Source: Xiheibacterium sp038325765
GTDB taxonomy: Bacteria > Myxococcota_A > Polyangia > Nannocystales > Nannocystaceae
Assembly (NCBI GenBank): GCA_038325765.1
Contig: JBBQJI010000026.1
Span: 35,845 to 99,844, forward strand
Reading direction: 5' to 3'
DNA length: 64,000 nt
Part shown: one piece after another, positions 54,827 through 62,944 of the stretch
Layout of the letters: every line of letters begins with the position of its first letter
Position numbering within the stretch: position 1 is the stretch's first letter
The notes under the pieces: model-generated
The model's database searches: none
What the model was told of the DNA's origin: nothing
Seen by the model: the letters and a program-made list of their open reading frames with translations, nothing else
Translations under genes and position numbers: made by a program

Positions 54827-57085
54827 CTACTTGCGCGGCGCGACGAACTCGAGGGTCTGCAGTAGGTCCTCGAGCGCGATCTTCTTCTCGAGGCGCTGGC
54901 TCTGCAGCTCGACGACCTTGCGGCCGATGCGATCGCCGTCCTTCGTGAACTCGTCGAGCCGCCCGTTCAACTTCGAGCGCAGGGCTCCGGCAGCCCCATC
55001 CTTCTTGATCGCCTCGAGGTTCTCGCGGGTCTCGTTGGCCCGCTGATCGAGTTCGATCTGCTGGCGCTTGAGGCCCTCGACTTCGGTATCGATGCGGCCG
55101 ATCTCCTGACGCAGCTTCACCACCGGCTCCAGCTGCTTGCGCAGCTCCGTCGTCAGCGAGGCCTGGGCGACGAGGCCCTCGAGCAGGCCGAGCGCACGGC
55201 CGTCCCAGATCGACAGCGTCGTGGTCGAGGGGGTCTGCTCGATGATCGTCACGCTGGCCTCGGCGCCGGCCTTCGTCACTGTCACGGGTATCACGTAGGC
55301 GTCGGGCAGCGTCTCGGCGCCCTTGGGCCCGTCGACCAGGCTGTAGTTCCAGCCGGCCTTGGAGTGGCGCACGAGCACCGTGAACGTGCCCATCGCTTCG
55401 GGCGCCTTGACCGACCAGGTGGTGGTGGTGCGCGCAAAGCTCTCGACCTCGAGCACGCCGCGGACGATCCGCAGCAGCTGCATCTGATCGCCCGAGTAGC
55501 TGGCGCTGCTGGTGACCATGATGCTGGGCTCGACCGCGAACGGCAGCGTCGCCGACACGCCGGCGCCCACCGACTCGGCGAGCCCCTCGCCCACGAAGCT
55601 GTCGCCGGAGTAGATGCTGATCGGGCCCGGCTCGAGCACGAACGGGGTGCTGTTGCGGAACCGCACCACGCGGTACGGGTTGGCCTCGAAGCCCATGCCG
55701 GCGCCGCCGGGCCGGTACAAGAAGGTCTGCTCGGCCTGCACCTTCTCGTTGAGGATCGCGACCATGGTCGAGCTGCCGTTGGGCACCGTCACCCGATCGC
55801 GCAGATCGAAGCTGGTCAAACCGCTCACCTGCTTGCTGCGGGCGCTCGCCATCGTGCTGCGACGCAGGGCGTCGTAGTCGATGGTCTTGGCCTCCGCGAC
55901 CGCGTCGGACGTGTCGACGAGACCACCGAGCGGCGGCGCCGCGGGTGCTGCGGATGACTTCTTCGCCTTGTCGCGCGAGCCGCCGCCGGTGTTGCGTGAC
56001 GCGCGGCCGCTGAAGGTGGGCGTCGCTTCCTCCTCGGCGGACTCGACGTCCGCGAAGGCATCGTCGCCCTCCGCCCCCGCCGTCAGCCCCGCCGAGATGC
56101 GCTCGTCCGCGAGATCGGCCGGGTCGTCGTAGCTGGTCTCGCCCACCGCGACGGCGGCCCGGCGCGAGACGCCAGCCTCGGTCAGATCGGTCCGGTCGAC
56201 GGTGCGCGGCGTGTGCAGATCGTAGCGGAACGCGATCGGCTCGCCCGACGTCAAGCCGAGCGACACGTCGTTCCAGTCCTCGCCGCTCGTGTTGTCGACG
56301 ACGGCCCAGCCCTGCAGCAGCGCGTCGCCCTTGCCCGCGGCCGGCAGGACCACGCGGTAGGTAGGCTTCCACATCGGCGCCGCGACGACGTAGCTCACCG
56401 CGAGATCGTGGGCCTTCTTGCCCGCCAAGCGAATGATGATCTCGACCTGCTGGAACATGCCCTGCCCCGCGCTGGCGTCGAGGCGGCGGTTGAGCTGCAG
56501 CGCGAGGTCGCCGTCGCGCAGTGTGACGCCGTGGATCTTCGACAGCCGCACGGCCCGCAGCTCGGCACCGGCGAGCACGGTCACGCGGTGATCGATCTGA
56601 TCTGCGGGCTCGGGCGGCATGATGCCGCCGCGGCGAAGGTCCGGATCGGGCTCGTTGACGATGCGCTCGACCATGACGATGCGTCCGCGGATGCGCCCCT
56701 CGGAGGTGTGGAGCACGACGTCGGTGCCGCGCAGACCATCGAGCACCTCGGCCAGGCTCCCGCGTCCCGGCGCCAGGGCCGACAGCGCCGCGGAGGCCCA
56801 GCTCTCGGGATCCAGCGGCATCGACACGCTGACCGCCTTGCCGGTGCTGCGATCGATCACGGTGAGGCTCTTGAGCAGATCGTCGATCTGATCGCGACGC
56901 ACCTTGATCGCGAGCGTCTCGCCCTCGACGTCGCCGTGGCGCTCGAAGTAGCCGATGCCGTTGCGATACAGCACGACCCGGCGCAGCGCGAGGTCGGTGT
57001 CGGCGGTGGGATAGGCCGTGCGCGAGTGGGCGCAGGCGGAGAGCAACGCGGAGGCCACGAGGAGATAGGCGATGTTGCGGCGCAT
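54827..57085 (-). CDS. DUF4139 (MuiA-like) lipoprotein
   Basis: 752 aa. The signal ends ASALLSAC. N-terminal segment VLYRNGIGYFERHG, a middle DUF4139 domain (LLQGWAVVDNTSGEDWNDVS; QTFLYRPGGAGMG) and a C-terminal coiled coil (RQEIGRIDTEVEGLKRQQIE). The family includes 'mucoidy inhibitor A', of unclear molecular function in the envelope. It is encoded just downstream of, and on the same strand as, a 12-bp repeat tract and shares the strand of the trypsin-like gene 28 nt away, so the two may form an operon. Confidence 0.85.
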   Translation of the reverse strand: MRRNIAYLLVASALLSACAHSRTAYPTADTDLALRRVVLYRNGIGYFERHGDVEGETLAIKVRRDQIDDLLKSLTVIDRSTGKAVSVSMPLDPESWASAALSALAPGRGSLAEVLDGLRGTDVVLHTSEGRIRGRIVMVERIVNEPDPDLRRGGIMPPEPADQIDHRVTVLAGAELRAVRLSKIHGVTLRDGDLALQLNRRLDASAGQGMFQQVEIIIRLAGKKAHDLAVSYVVAAPMWKPTYRVVLPAAGKGDALLQGWAVVDNTSGEDWNDVSLGLTSGEPIAFRYDLHTPRTVDRTDLTEAGVSRRAAVAVGETSYDDPADLADERISAGLTAGAEGDDAFADVESAEEEATPTFSGRASRNTGGGSRDKAKKSSAAPAAPPLGGLVDTSDAVAEAKTIDYDALRRSTMASARSKQVSGLTSFDLRDRVTVPNGSSTMVAILNEKVQAEQTFLYRPGGAGMGFEANPYRVVRFRNSTPFVLEPGPISIYSGDSFVGEGLAESVGAGVSATLPFAVEPSIMVTSSASYSGDQMQLLRIVRGVLEVESFARTTTTWSVKAPEAMGTFTVLVRHSKAGWNYSLVDGPKGAETLPDAYVIPVTVTKAGAEASVTIIEQTPSTTTLSIWDGRALGLLEGLVAQASLTTELRKQLEPVVKLRQEIGRIDTEVEGLKRQQIELDQRANETRENLEAIKKDGAAGALRSKLNGRLDEFTKDGDRIGRKVVELQSQRLEKKIALEDLLQTLEFVAPRK

Positions 57086-57203
57086 GGGGATCGCTCGAAG
57101 GACGGCCGCGGTGCCCCCCGGTGCCCCTGGACGCACGCGGGGGCGACGAGGTGCGGGTGCGGACTGTACTCCGGGCCCCGTACACGCACCACGGCGCGGC
57201 CCG

Positions 57204-57335
57204 ATCTGCGGCCCCGTCTGGGGCCCCGTCTGGGGCCCCGTCTGCGTCCCCGTCTGGCTCCCCGTCTGGCTCCCCGTCTGCGGCCCCGTCTGGCTCCCCG
57301 TCTGCGGCCCCGTCTGCGGCCCCGTCTGCAGGCCG
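57204..57335. repeat. Eleven-copy 12-bp tandem repeat (CCCCGTCTGCGG type)
   Basis: About eleven imperfect 12-bp units with GTCTG cores in the gap between two divergent genes. The rest of 57086-57373 shows no promoter I can support. No stop interrupts the minus frame of the DUF4139 gene across it, but the signal peptide at 57085 argues against an extension. Confidence 0.85.
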
Positions 57336-57373
57336 GGCTTGTCGAACGGCGGCGGCGGTGAAAAGATGAAGCG

Positions 57374-57775
57374 GTGCGGTGTTGCAGCGCAGTCTCCGGG
57401 GTGCTCGCGATCTGGATCGGCTGCGCTGCCGTCGGCGCGATGTCGAGCGCGACGCCACGCGACGTCGCCCCCGTGTGCGCGGTGTGCCTCCAGCCCCCCG
57501 CGACCTCTTCGGCACCCACGCCAGCGCCGCTGACCACACTGCGGACACGCGACTCCGAGCTCGCGATCTATGCGATCTGCGGCGAGCTGCGCTACAGCGT
57601 CATCACGCGCTCGGGCGAGCTGGCGATGCACCTCGGCACCGAGGCCGAGCTCATGGCCGGCTTCCCCGACCTCGCCGCCCACGTCGACTCCGCCCTCGCC
57701 GAGGACGCGGCGTGGATCGACGCCTCGGTCACAGCGCCATCGCGGCGCGATGGAACCGCTGGCGCAAAGCCTTGA
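57374..57775 (+). CDS. Small putative exported protein
   Basis: 133 aa from GTG 57374. N-terminal hydrophobic stretch (GVLAIWIGCAAVGAM) as signal or anchor, two Cys close together (VCAVC), then a domain (ELAIYAICGELRYSVI; LGTEAELMAGFPDLAAHVD). No family is recognised. Its end overlaps the converging serine hydrolase by 47 nt, so the true end or the gene itself is not certain. Confidence 0.5.
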   Translation: MRCCSAVSGVLAIWIGCAAVGAMSSATPRDVAPVCAVCLQPPATSSAPTPAPLTTLRTRDSELAIYAICGELRYSVITRSGELAMHLGTEAELMAGFPDLAAHVDSALAEDAAWIDASVTAPSRRDGTAGAKP

Positions 57776-58868
57776 TCCGATCGTCGCTGCGCACCGGGTG
57801 GACGCGGTTGGTGAGCAGCACGAAGATGCGGGCGCCACCTCGCGCCGCGGGATCGATCCACAGCGAAGTGCCGGTGAAGCCGGTGTGACCGACCGCCGCC
57901 GGGGTCGCGACATCGGCCAACGCGCCGCTGCCATCGGGCGCGACGCCGTCGAAGCCAACCCGCCGCGTCGAGCCAGGCACGGTGCTCGGGCGCCAGAATC
58001 GATCCCGCAGTGCCGGTGTGAGGCCCGGAAGGGTCGTGTCGAGCCACGCTGTCGCCGCCGCGTGCACGGCCATCGCGTCGCCGAACAGACCCGCGTGGCC
58101 GGCGATGCCGCCCATCACCCAGGCGTTGTCGTCGTGCACCGCGCCGTGGGCCAGCATCACGCGGCTGCGCACCGCGACGTAGCTCGGTACGTCATCGCCG
58201 TGCAGACCGAGATCGTAGACCTCGGTCGGCGCGATGCGTCGCTCGAGCACGCGCTGCACCAGCGCGTCGGAGCGCGGCGGACGGAAGCCCAGCCGCGGCA
58301 ACGGTCCGTCACCGCAGCCCAAGGGATAGGCGACGCGATCGGCGAAGGCGAGCTCGAGCGGGGCACCGAAGATCTGCTCGAGCCAGGCGCCGAGGATCAT
58401 GAAGCCGAGATCGCTGTACACGGCGCGCTCCCGCGGCGGGCCGGCGCGCGGCGTGCCGCACACCTTCTCCAGCACGGCGGCCGCGTCGAAGGGCTCGACC
58501 TCGGTGAAGTATTCGCGGTGGGCGACGAGCCCGGCGCAGTGCTCGAGCAGATCTCCGAGCGTCGCGCCGGGGCAGGCGCGGGCCCACGGCGTGGGCACCG
58601 CGTCAGCGAGATCGACGCGCCCCTCGGCGACCCCGATCGCGACCAGCGTAGTGGTCGCGAGCACCTTCGTGAGCGATGCGAGATCGTAGACCGTGTCGAG
58701 ACGCACCGGCTCGCCCGCGGCCACGAACGCGGCGTGAGTCCCCAGTGTGCCGTGGGCGCCGTGGTAGACCACCGCATCACCCCGGCTGACGATCGCGACG
58801 CAGCCAGGGAACACACCTTGGGATACCGCGTCCTCGAGCAGCGCGAACACCTCTGCGTACGGATCCAT
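57729..58868 (-). CDS. Serine hydrolase, beta-lactamase class C fold
   Basis: 379 aa. SxxK motif Ser65-L-T-Lys68 in DLASLTKVLATTT, a tyrosine motif AVYSDLGF in the place of YxN, and HTGFTG in place of KTG. These are typical of esterase/DD-peptidase-like members. No signal peptide is seen, so it may act in the cytoplasm. ATG 58868. Divergent from pyrF, 48 nt apart. Confidence 0.88.
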   Translation of the reverse strand: MDPYAEVFALLEDAVSQGVFPGCVAIVSRGDAVVYHGAHGTLGTHAAFVAAGEPVRLDTVYDLASLTKVLATTTLVAIGVAEGRVDLADAVPTPWARACPGATLGDLLEHCAGLVAHREYFTEVEPFDAAAVLEKVCGTPRAGPPRERAVYSDLGFMILGAWLEQIFGAPLELAFADRVAYPLGCGDGPLPRLGFRPPRSDALVQRVLERRIAPTEVYDLGLHGDDVPSYVAVRSRVMLAHGAVHDDNAWVMGGIAGHAGLFGDAMAVHAAATAWLDTTLPGLTPALRDRFWRPSTVPGSTRRVGFDGVAPDGSGALADVATPAAVGHTGFTGTSLWIDPAARGGARIFVLLTNRVHPVRSDDRIKALRQRFHRAAMAL

Positions 58869-58916
58869 GCTGGCCGCATCTTGCCGCGTCGGCCCCGATG
58901 GGGCTACAACCGGGCG

Positions 58917-59645
58917 ATGTCGACGGCTGGCGCCCCCCCGACCGACCGTCTCGATCCGCGAGAACGCCTGATCGTCGCGCTCGACGTGTCCAACGCCGAG
59001 GCCGCGTTCGCTCTGGCGCGGCGGCTCTCGGGTCACGTCGGCATGTTCAAGATCGGTCTCGAGCTCTTCGTCGCCGAGGGACCCGGGGTCGTCGGCCGCC
59101 TGCGCGAGCTGGCACCCGACGTCGAGATCTTCCTCGACCTCAAGCTCCACGACATCCCCAACACCATGCGCGGCGCGATCCGGAGCGTGCGCCAGCTCGG
59201 TGCGAAGTTCCTCACCGTGCACGCCGGCAGCGGCACCGCGCACCTGCAGGCGTGTGTCGAGGAGGCCCAGGGTGACGTCGGCATCCTCGCCGTCACCGTG
59301 CTCACGAGTCAGGATGAGGTCGCCTGTCGCCAAGCTGGGCACACCCGCACGGTGGAAGAGCTCGTCGAGATGCGGGCCGTGTGCGCGCGCGAGGCCGGTT
59401 GCGCGGGCGTGGTGTGCAGCGGTCGCGAGCTCGGTCGGGTGCGCGCCGTGGCGCCTCGACTGGCGCGGGTCGTGCCGGGGATCCGGCCCGCGGGCGCCGA
59501 CGATGGCGACCAGCAGCGGGTGATGACCCCGGCGCGCGCAATGGCCGACGGCGCGACGTACATCGTCGTCGGGCGGCCGATCCTCCAGGCGGAGGATTGG
59601 GCTGCAGCGGCGGATGCGATCGTTCGCGAGCTCGCGGGCGGGTGA
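58917..59645 (+). CDS. pyrF: Orotidine 5'-phosphate decarboxylase
   Basis: 242 aa. Makes UMP from OMP. LIVALDVS, the catalytic D-K-x-x-D block LDLKLHDIPNT, PGIRP and the YIVVGRPI phosphate-binding loop are all present. ATG 58917 is the first start that fits the family. TACAAC lies a few bases upstream. No other pyr gene is near. Confidence 0.96.
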   Translation: MSTAGAPPTDRLDPRERLIVALDVSNAEAAFALARRLSGHVGMFKIGLELFVAEGPGVVGRLRELAPDVEIFLDLKLHDIPNTMRGAIRSVRQLGAKFLTVHAGSGTAHLQACVEEAQGDVGILAVTVLTSQDEVACRQAGHTRTVEELVEMRAVCAREAGCAGVVCSGRELGRVRAVAPRLARVVPGIRPAGADDGDQQRVMTPARAMADGATYIVVGRPILQAEDWAAAADAIVRELAGG

Positions 59646-59664
59646 TCGGGTCGGGCACGGTGAC

Positions 59665-59722
59665 GGGCACGGAGCAGTTCGGGGAAGAACGCGTGGCGTT
59701 CTTTCCCGAACTGCTAGTGCCC
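59665..59722. terminator. Long hairpin between pyrF and PH-domain gene
   Basis: Arms of about 28 nt (GGGCAC..AGCAGTTCGGG..AAGAACGC) match with a few mismatches and a GTG loop. It starts 20 nt after pyrF and includes the stop and last codons of the converging gene (59714). The right side contains CTTTCCC but no long T-run. A bidirectional terminator or processing site. Confidence 0.65.
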
Positions 59723-60328
59723 GTGCTCCAGCATCCCGCTCGCGTCGCCCACCAACTCCATCGGGCGGCTGCTGTGGCGGGCGATCTGCACGGCGTCGCG
59801 CAGGCGCTCGAACAGCTCGCGGGAGTTGGGCATGCCGTACAGCGCGAGCTCGGGGGTGGACTGGTCGGTGCTCACCACGGTGATGCGCGCGATGCCGAGC
59901 ATGCGATCCAAGAGGTTCTGCGTGTACTTCACGTCGAGCACGCGCCACAGCTCGAGGCTGTCGACCGACTTGCTCAGGACCCCCCGCTCGAACTCGATGC
60001 GGCGCAGCGTGATCTTGTAACGGGTGGTCGAGTGGCGCAAGAACGTCCACAGGATGCCGGGCAGGCCGATGAACGACAGCACCCACAGCGGCCAGCTCTG
60101 GAAGAGCTCGATGCGCATGAGCAACGTGCCGAGCACACCTGCGGCGGCCGACGCCAGCACCCACTTGGCGTAGTCCCACGCGTACGCGCCGTGCCTGGCG
60201 GGCCCGTGGTAGATGAGCTCTTCCACTCCGGGCTGCGCGACGGAACCGGCGGGCGCCTGCGCGCGCGCCGGCACCGGCGCTGCACCGGGGTTGGGAGAGA
60301 TCGGCTGGTTCGGTGGGCCTTGCGTCAT
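59714..60328 (-). CDS. Membrane protein with bacterial PH domain
   Basis: 204 aa. Pro/Ala-rich start, one or two TM helices (WVLASAAAGVLGTLLM, PLWVLSFIGLPGILWTFL), then a bPH_2-type domain (TTRYKITLRRIEFERGVLS; GIARITVVSTDQSTPELALY). The family (YdbS/YdbT-like) sits at the membrane; function unclear. GGAG lies 7 nt before ATG 60328, with TACTCT farther up, so it has a leader. Confidence 0.85.
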   Translation of the reverse strand: MTQGPPNQPISPNPGAAPVPARAQAPAGSVAQPGVEELIYHGPARHGAYAWDYAKWVLASAAAGVLGTLLMRIELFQSWPLWVLSFIGLPGILWTFLRHSTTRYKITLRRIEFERGVLSKSVDSLELWRVLDVKYTQNLLDRMLGIARITVVSTDQSTPELALYGMPNSRELFERLRDAVQIARHSSRPMELVGDASGMLEHGH

Positions 60329-60348
60329 CGTGCAGCTCCGCGCGGGCG

Positions 60349-60354
60349 AGAGTA
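60349..60354 (-). promoter_or_regulatory. -10-like TACTCT of PH-domain gene
   Basis: TACTCT on the minus strand, 20 nt before ATG 60328, with GGAG between them. Confidence 0.4.
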
Positions 60355-60454
60355 GCGCCCCCAACCGGCAGACGCGAGATCGCATTGCAACGAGTTTCCG
60401 GCGCCGACCAAGCTGCGCGCACATTGGCGCGCTGGGCGTTGTCGGGCGGGCTGC

Positions 60455-60460
60455 TATGCT
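60455..60460 (+). promoter_or_regulatory. -10 element TATGCT of ATPase gene
   Basis: TATGCT ends 9 nt before ATG 60470. Confidence 0.5.
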
Positions 60461-60469
60461 CCGCCCCCG

Positions 60470-61543
60470 ATGTACCTCGTGCGCGCGCAGCTCGGGCAGG
60501 TCCCGCCGTTCGGGACGATCGAGCTGCCGTTTTGCGACGCGGATGACAAGCCGCGTCCGGTGACGGTGATCCACGCCGCAGGCGGCGCGGGCAAGACGGT
60601 GCTGCTCTCGGTGCTCGCCGCGACACGCCCGGGCAACGCCATGGTGCTGTTCGGCGGCTCGTTGGGCGGATCGGCGACGGCGACCTGCGAGTGGCTGCTC
60701 GGGCGCGACGACCTCGGACGCCCCCATCCGCTGGTGGTCGCGACGCCGGCGGGCACGACCGCACCACCGCGGGCGGGAGACGACGACGCGGCTGTGCTGC
60801 GCCGCCGCGAGCAGGCGCTATACGACCGTCGCGCCAAGGACGGTGGCTTCGTGTTCATGGCGTTGCCGACCACGCGATGGTTCTCGCGGCAGCCGATGTC
60901 CGTGCACGCGCCCGCACGCACGGTCGCCCATTACGATGTGCGTACGACGGTCAACCTCGACGATCCGCAGCGCAGCGACCTCACGCGCGACACCAAGATG
61001 GCCCTCGCCTACGCCGCGATATCGGCGGCGTTGGCCGCGGACGGCAAGAGCCGCGACGTGGTCGAGCGGCCGGGCATGGACCTGCGTGTCTTCGGCACCG
61101 CGATGCACGAGGTCGTCGATGCGCTCGTGCGCCTGTCGGGGTTCTCGTATCTCGGGCTCGATCCGCTGTCGTTCGAGCCCGCGTTCGCCAGTGCGGGCCA
61201 GCGCCGGGTGCCCTTCGATGGCCTGCCCACCCGCAGCCGCCATCTGGTCGCGATCGCGGCGCTGTCGGTCCGCACCCTGTGGGCGGCGTACCCCGGCGTC
61301 GATCCGCGGCAGGCCGAGGGCGTCATCGCGATCGACGACGTCGATCTGTACCTCGACGCGGCCGTGCAGCAGGGCATCGTGGCCGCGCTGCGTCGAGCGT
61401 TGCCCGAGGTACAGTGGATCTTGACGACGAGCTCGCCGATCGTCGCGGGCTCGTGTGATGTGCGGGAGCTGCTGTCGTTGCGGCGGCTGCCCGACGACGA
61501 GCGGGTCGCGGTGTTCCTCGACGTCCAGGCCCGCACCCACTGA
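60470..61543 (+). CDS. Stand-alone P-loop ATPase (AAA_21/SMC-like)
   Basis: 357 aa. Walker A HAAGGAGKTVLL (Lys42, Thr43), a Walker B GVIAIDDVDLYLD with DD instead of DE, and QWILTTSSPIVAG, where related OLD/SMC-type ATPases have TTHSP. A central region (FSRQPMSVHAPARTVAHYD) is unfamiliar. No TM, nuclease or partner domain. Similar ATPases act in DNA repair, defence or segregation, but nothing here decides that. Transcribed alone from TATGCT. Confidence 0.75.
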   Translation: MYLVRAQLGQVPPFGTIELPFCDADDKPRPVTVIHAAGGAGKTVLLSVLAATRPGNAMVLFGGSLGGSATATCEWLLGRDDLGRPHPLVVATPAGTTAPPRAGDDDAAVLRRREQALYDRRAKDGGFVFMALPTTRWFSRQPMSVHAPARTVAHYDVRTTVNLDDPQRSDLTRDTKMALAYAAISAALAADGKSRDVVERPGMDLRVFGTAMHEVVDALVRLSGFSYLGLDPLSFEPAFASAGQRRVPFDGLPTRSRHLVAIAALSVRTLWAAYPGVDPRQAEGVIAIDDVDLYLDAAVQQGIVAALRRALPEVQWILTTSSPIVAGSCDVRELLSLRRLPDDERVAVFLDVQARTH

Positions 61544-61570
61544 CACGTCCGCACCGGTGGCTGTCGCGTG

Positions 61571-61576
61571 TATCCT
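61571..61576 (+). promoter_or_regulatory. -10-like TATCCT of M28 gene
   Basis: TATCCT ends 6 nt before ATG 61583; an in-frame ATG would lie upstream of it at 61568. Confidence 0.45.
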
Positions 61577-61582
61577 GGTCGC

Positions 61583-62680
61583 ATGCCGCGACCGCTTCGC
61601 TTCGCCGTCGTCCTGACCCTCGTTGCGTGCGGCGATCCCGACGCGGACGACGCCGCGGCGAGCTCGACCGGACCGTCGCCGTCGAGCTCCGGCCCCGCCA
61701 CCGTCGACACCACCGCGCCCGCCGACACCACGGTCGCCGAGCCCGGCACCACGACCGGCGAGCCCGGCGGCGAGTGCGAAGGCAGCCCCGACGCCGTCGC
61801 CGACTGCGTCGACAGTGCACGCTACGCCGCCGACCTCGAGTTCATCGCCGACATCCGCGTGCCCGGCAACCCGCACTGGCAGGCGGTGCAGGATCTCTGC
61901 TTCGACCGCCTCACCGAGTGGGGCTACGACGTCGAGCTCCACGACTACGGCAGCGGCATCAACGTGATCGGCCGCCGCACCGGCGCCACCTCGCCGGACG
62001 AGGTGGTCGTGATCGGCGCCCACTACGACCACATCGAGGACTGCCTGGGCGCCGACGACAACGCGACCGGCGTCGCCGCCGCGTTGGAGATCGGCCGCGT
62101 GCTCGCCACCCCGGTCTTCGACCGCACCGTGATGATCGCGTGCTGGGACGAGGAAGAGCGCGGGCTGGTCGGCTCGGCCGCCTTCGCCGCACAGGCCGCC
62201 GAGGCCGGCACCGACATCGCCATCAATTTCAACTTCGACATGATCGGGTACGTCTCGGACGAGGTCGGCTCGCAGCAGATCCCGCCCGGGCTCGATCTCG
62301 CGTTCCCGGACGCTTACGCCGAGATCCAGGCCAACGAGTTCCGCGGCGACTTCATCGTGATGATGGCCGACGCGGGGGCCGCGACCGCCGCCGCCGACTT
62401 CGTCGCCCAGGCCGAGCGCCTGGGCCTGAAGACCGGGTTGCTGGCGCTGCCCGGCGGCTCCGAGACCTCCGATCTGTTCGCCGACCTGCGGCGCTCGGAC
62501 CACGCCTCGTTCTGGGACAACGGCTACCCGGCGCTCTTTCTCACCGACAGCGCGAACTTCCGCAACACGCACTATCACTGCCAAGGCGGTCCCGACACGA
62601 TCGATGACCTCGACGAGGGCTTCGCGGTCGCGGTCGCGCGCGCGACTGCGGGCGCCGCTGCGAGCGCCGCCGGTCTGTGA
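61583..62680 (+). CDS. M28-family zinc aminopeptidase lipoprotein
   Basis: 365 aa. Signal peptide ending LTLVAC, a Thr/Ser/Pro-rich linker, then the M28 fold with both zinc ligands sets: His147 in GAHYDH, Asp158/159 in GADDNATG, Glu190/191 in WDEEERG, Asp in FNFDMIGY and a late His in NTHYHC. It removes N-terminal amino acids from peptides in the periplasm or at the surface. ATG 61583 is preferred because TATCCT lies 6 nt upstream. Confidence 0.93.
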   Translation: MPRPLRFAVVLTLVACGDPDADDAAASSTGPSPSSSGPATVDTTAPADTTVAEPGTTTGEPGGECEGSPDAVADCVDSARYAADLEFIADIRVPGNPHWQAVQDLCFDRLTEWGYDVELHDYGSGINVIGRRTGATSPDEVVVIGAHYDHIEDCLGADDNATGVAAALEIGRVLATPVFDRTVMIACWDEEERGLVGSAAFAAQAAEAGTDIAINFNFDMIGYVSDEVGSQQIPPGLDLAFPDAYAEIQANEFRGDFIVMMADAGAATAAADFVAQAERLGLKTGLLALPGGSETSDLFADLRRSDHASFWDNGYPALFLTDSANFRNTHYHCQGGPDTIDDLDEGFAVAVARATAGAAASAAGL

Positions 62681-62944
62681 TGCGCGATCGCTCCGGCGAG
62701 CGCCGGCGGGCGGGACGTGCCACTTCGCGCTGGGGCGCGCTGCTCGGCGCGATGCAACGCAACGCACGCCAGTCTCGGGTCGCCGTCCGTGACGTCGGCC
62801 GGGATCGCGCGGGTAGCCGCCCCCACCCGGTGTCGCGACGCACGGGCGGCGACCAAAGACCGGGCCGCGCCGCGCTTGCCTCTGTCGAACCCCGCGTGAC
62901 TCCGGTATGGTCCGGTGGACGGTCATACACGACCGCGGTGACCC
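62681..62944. other. Intergenic before the last gene
   Basis: 264 bases. TATGGT lies at 62906-62911, 33 nt before ATG 62945. CCGGC-GAGC-GCCGG near 62692 is a weak hairpin after the M28 stop. Nothing else is recognised. Confidence 0.4.

Noticed and set aside
57121..57369. Open frames through the 12-bp repeats giving PSGS/GPQTG-type peptides
   Set aside because: The open frames come from the 12-bp unit being a multiple of three. There is no start with good context, and the DUF4139 signal peptide begins after the repeats.
60470..61543. The lone ATPase as an anti-phage defence system
   Set aside because: No nuclease, toxin or retron partner lies beside it; neighbours are a PH-domain protein and an M28 peptidase.
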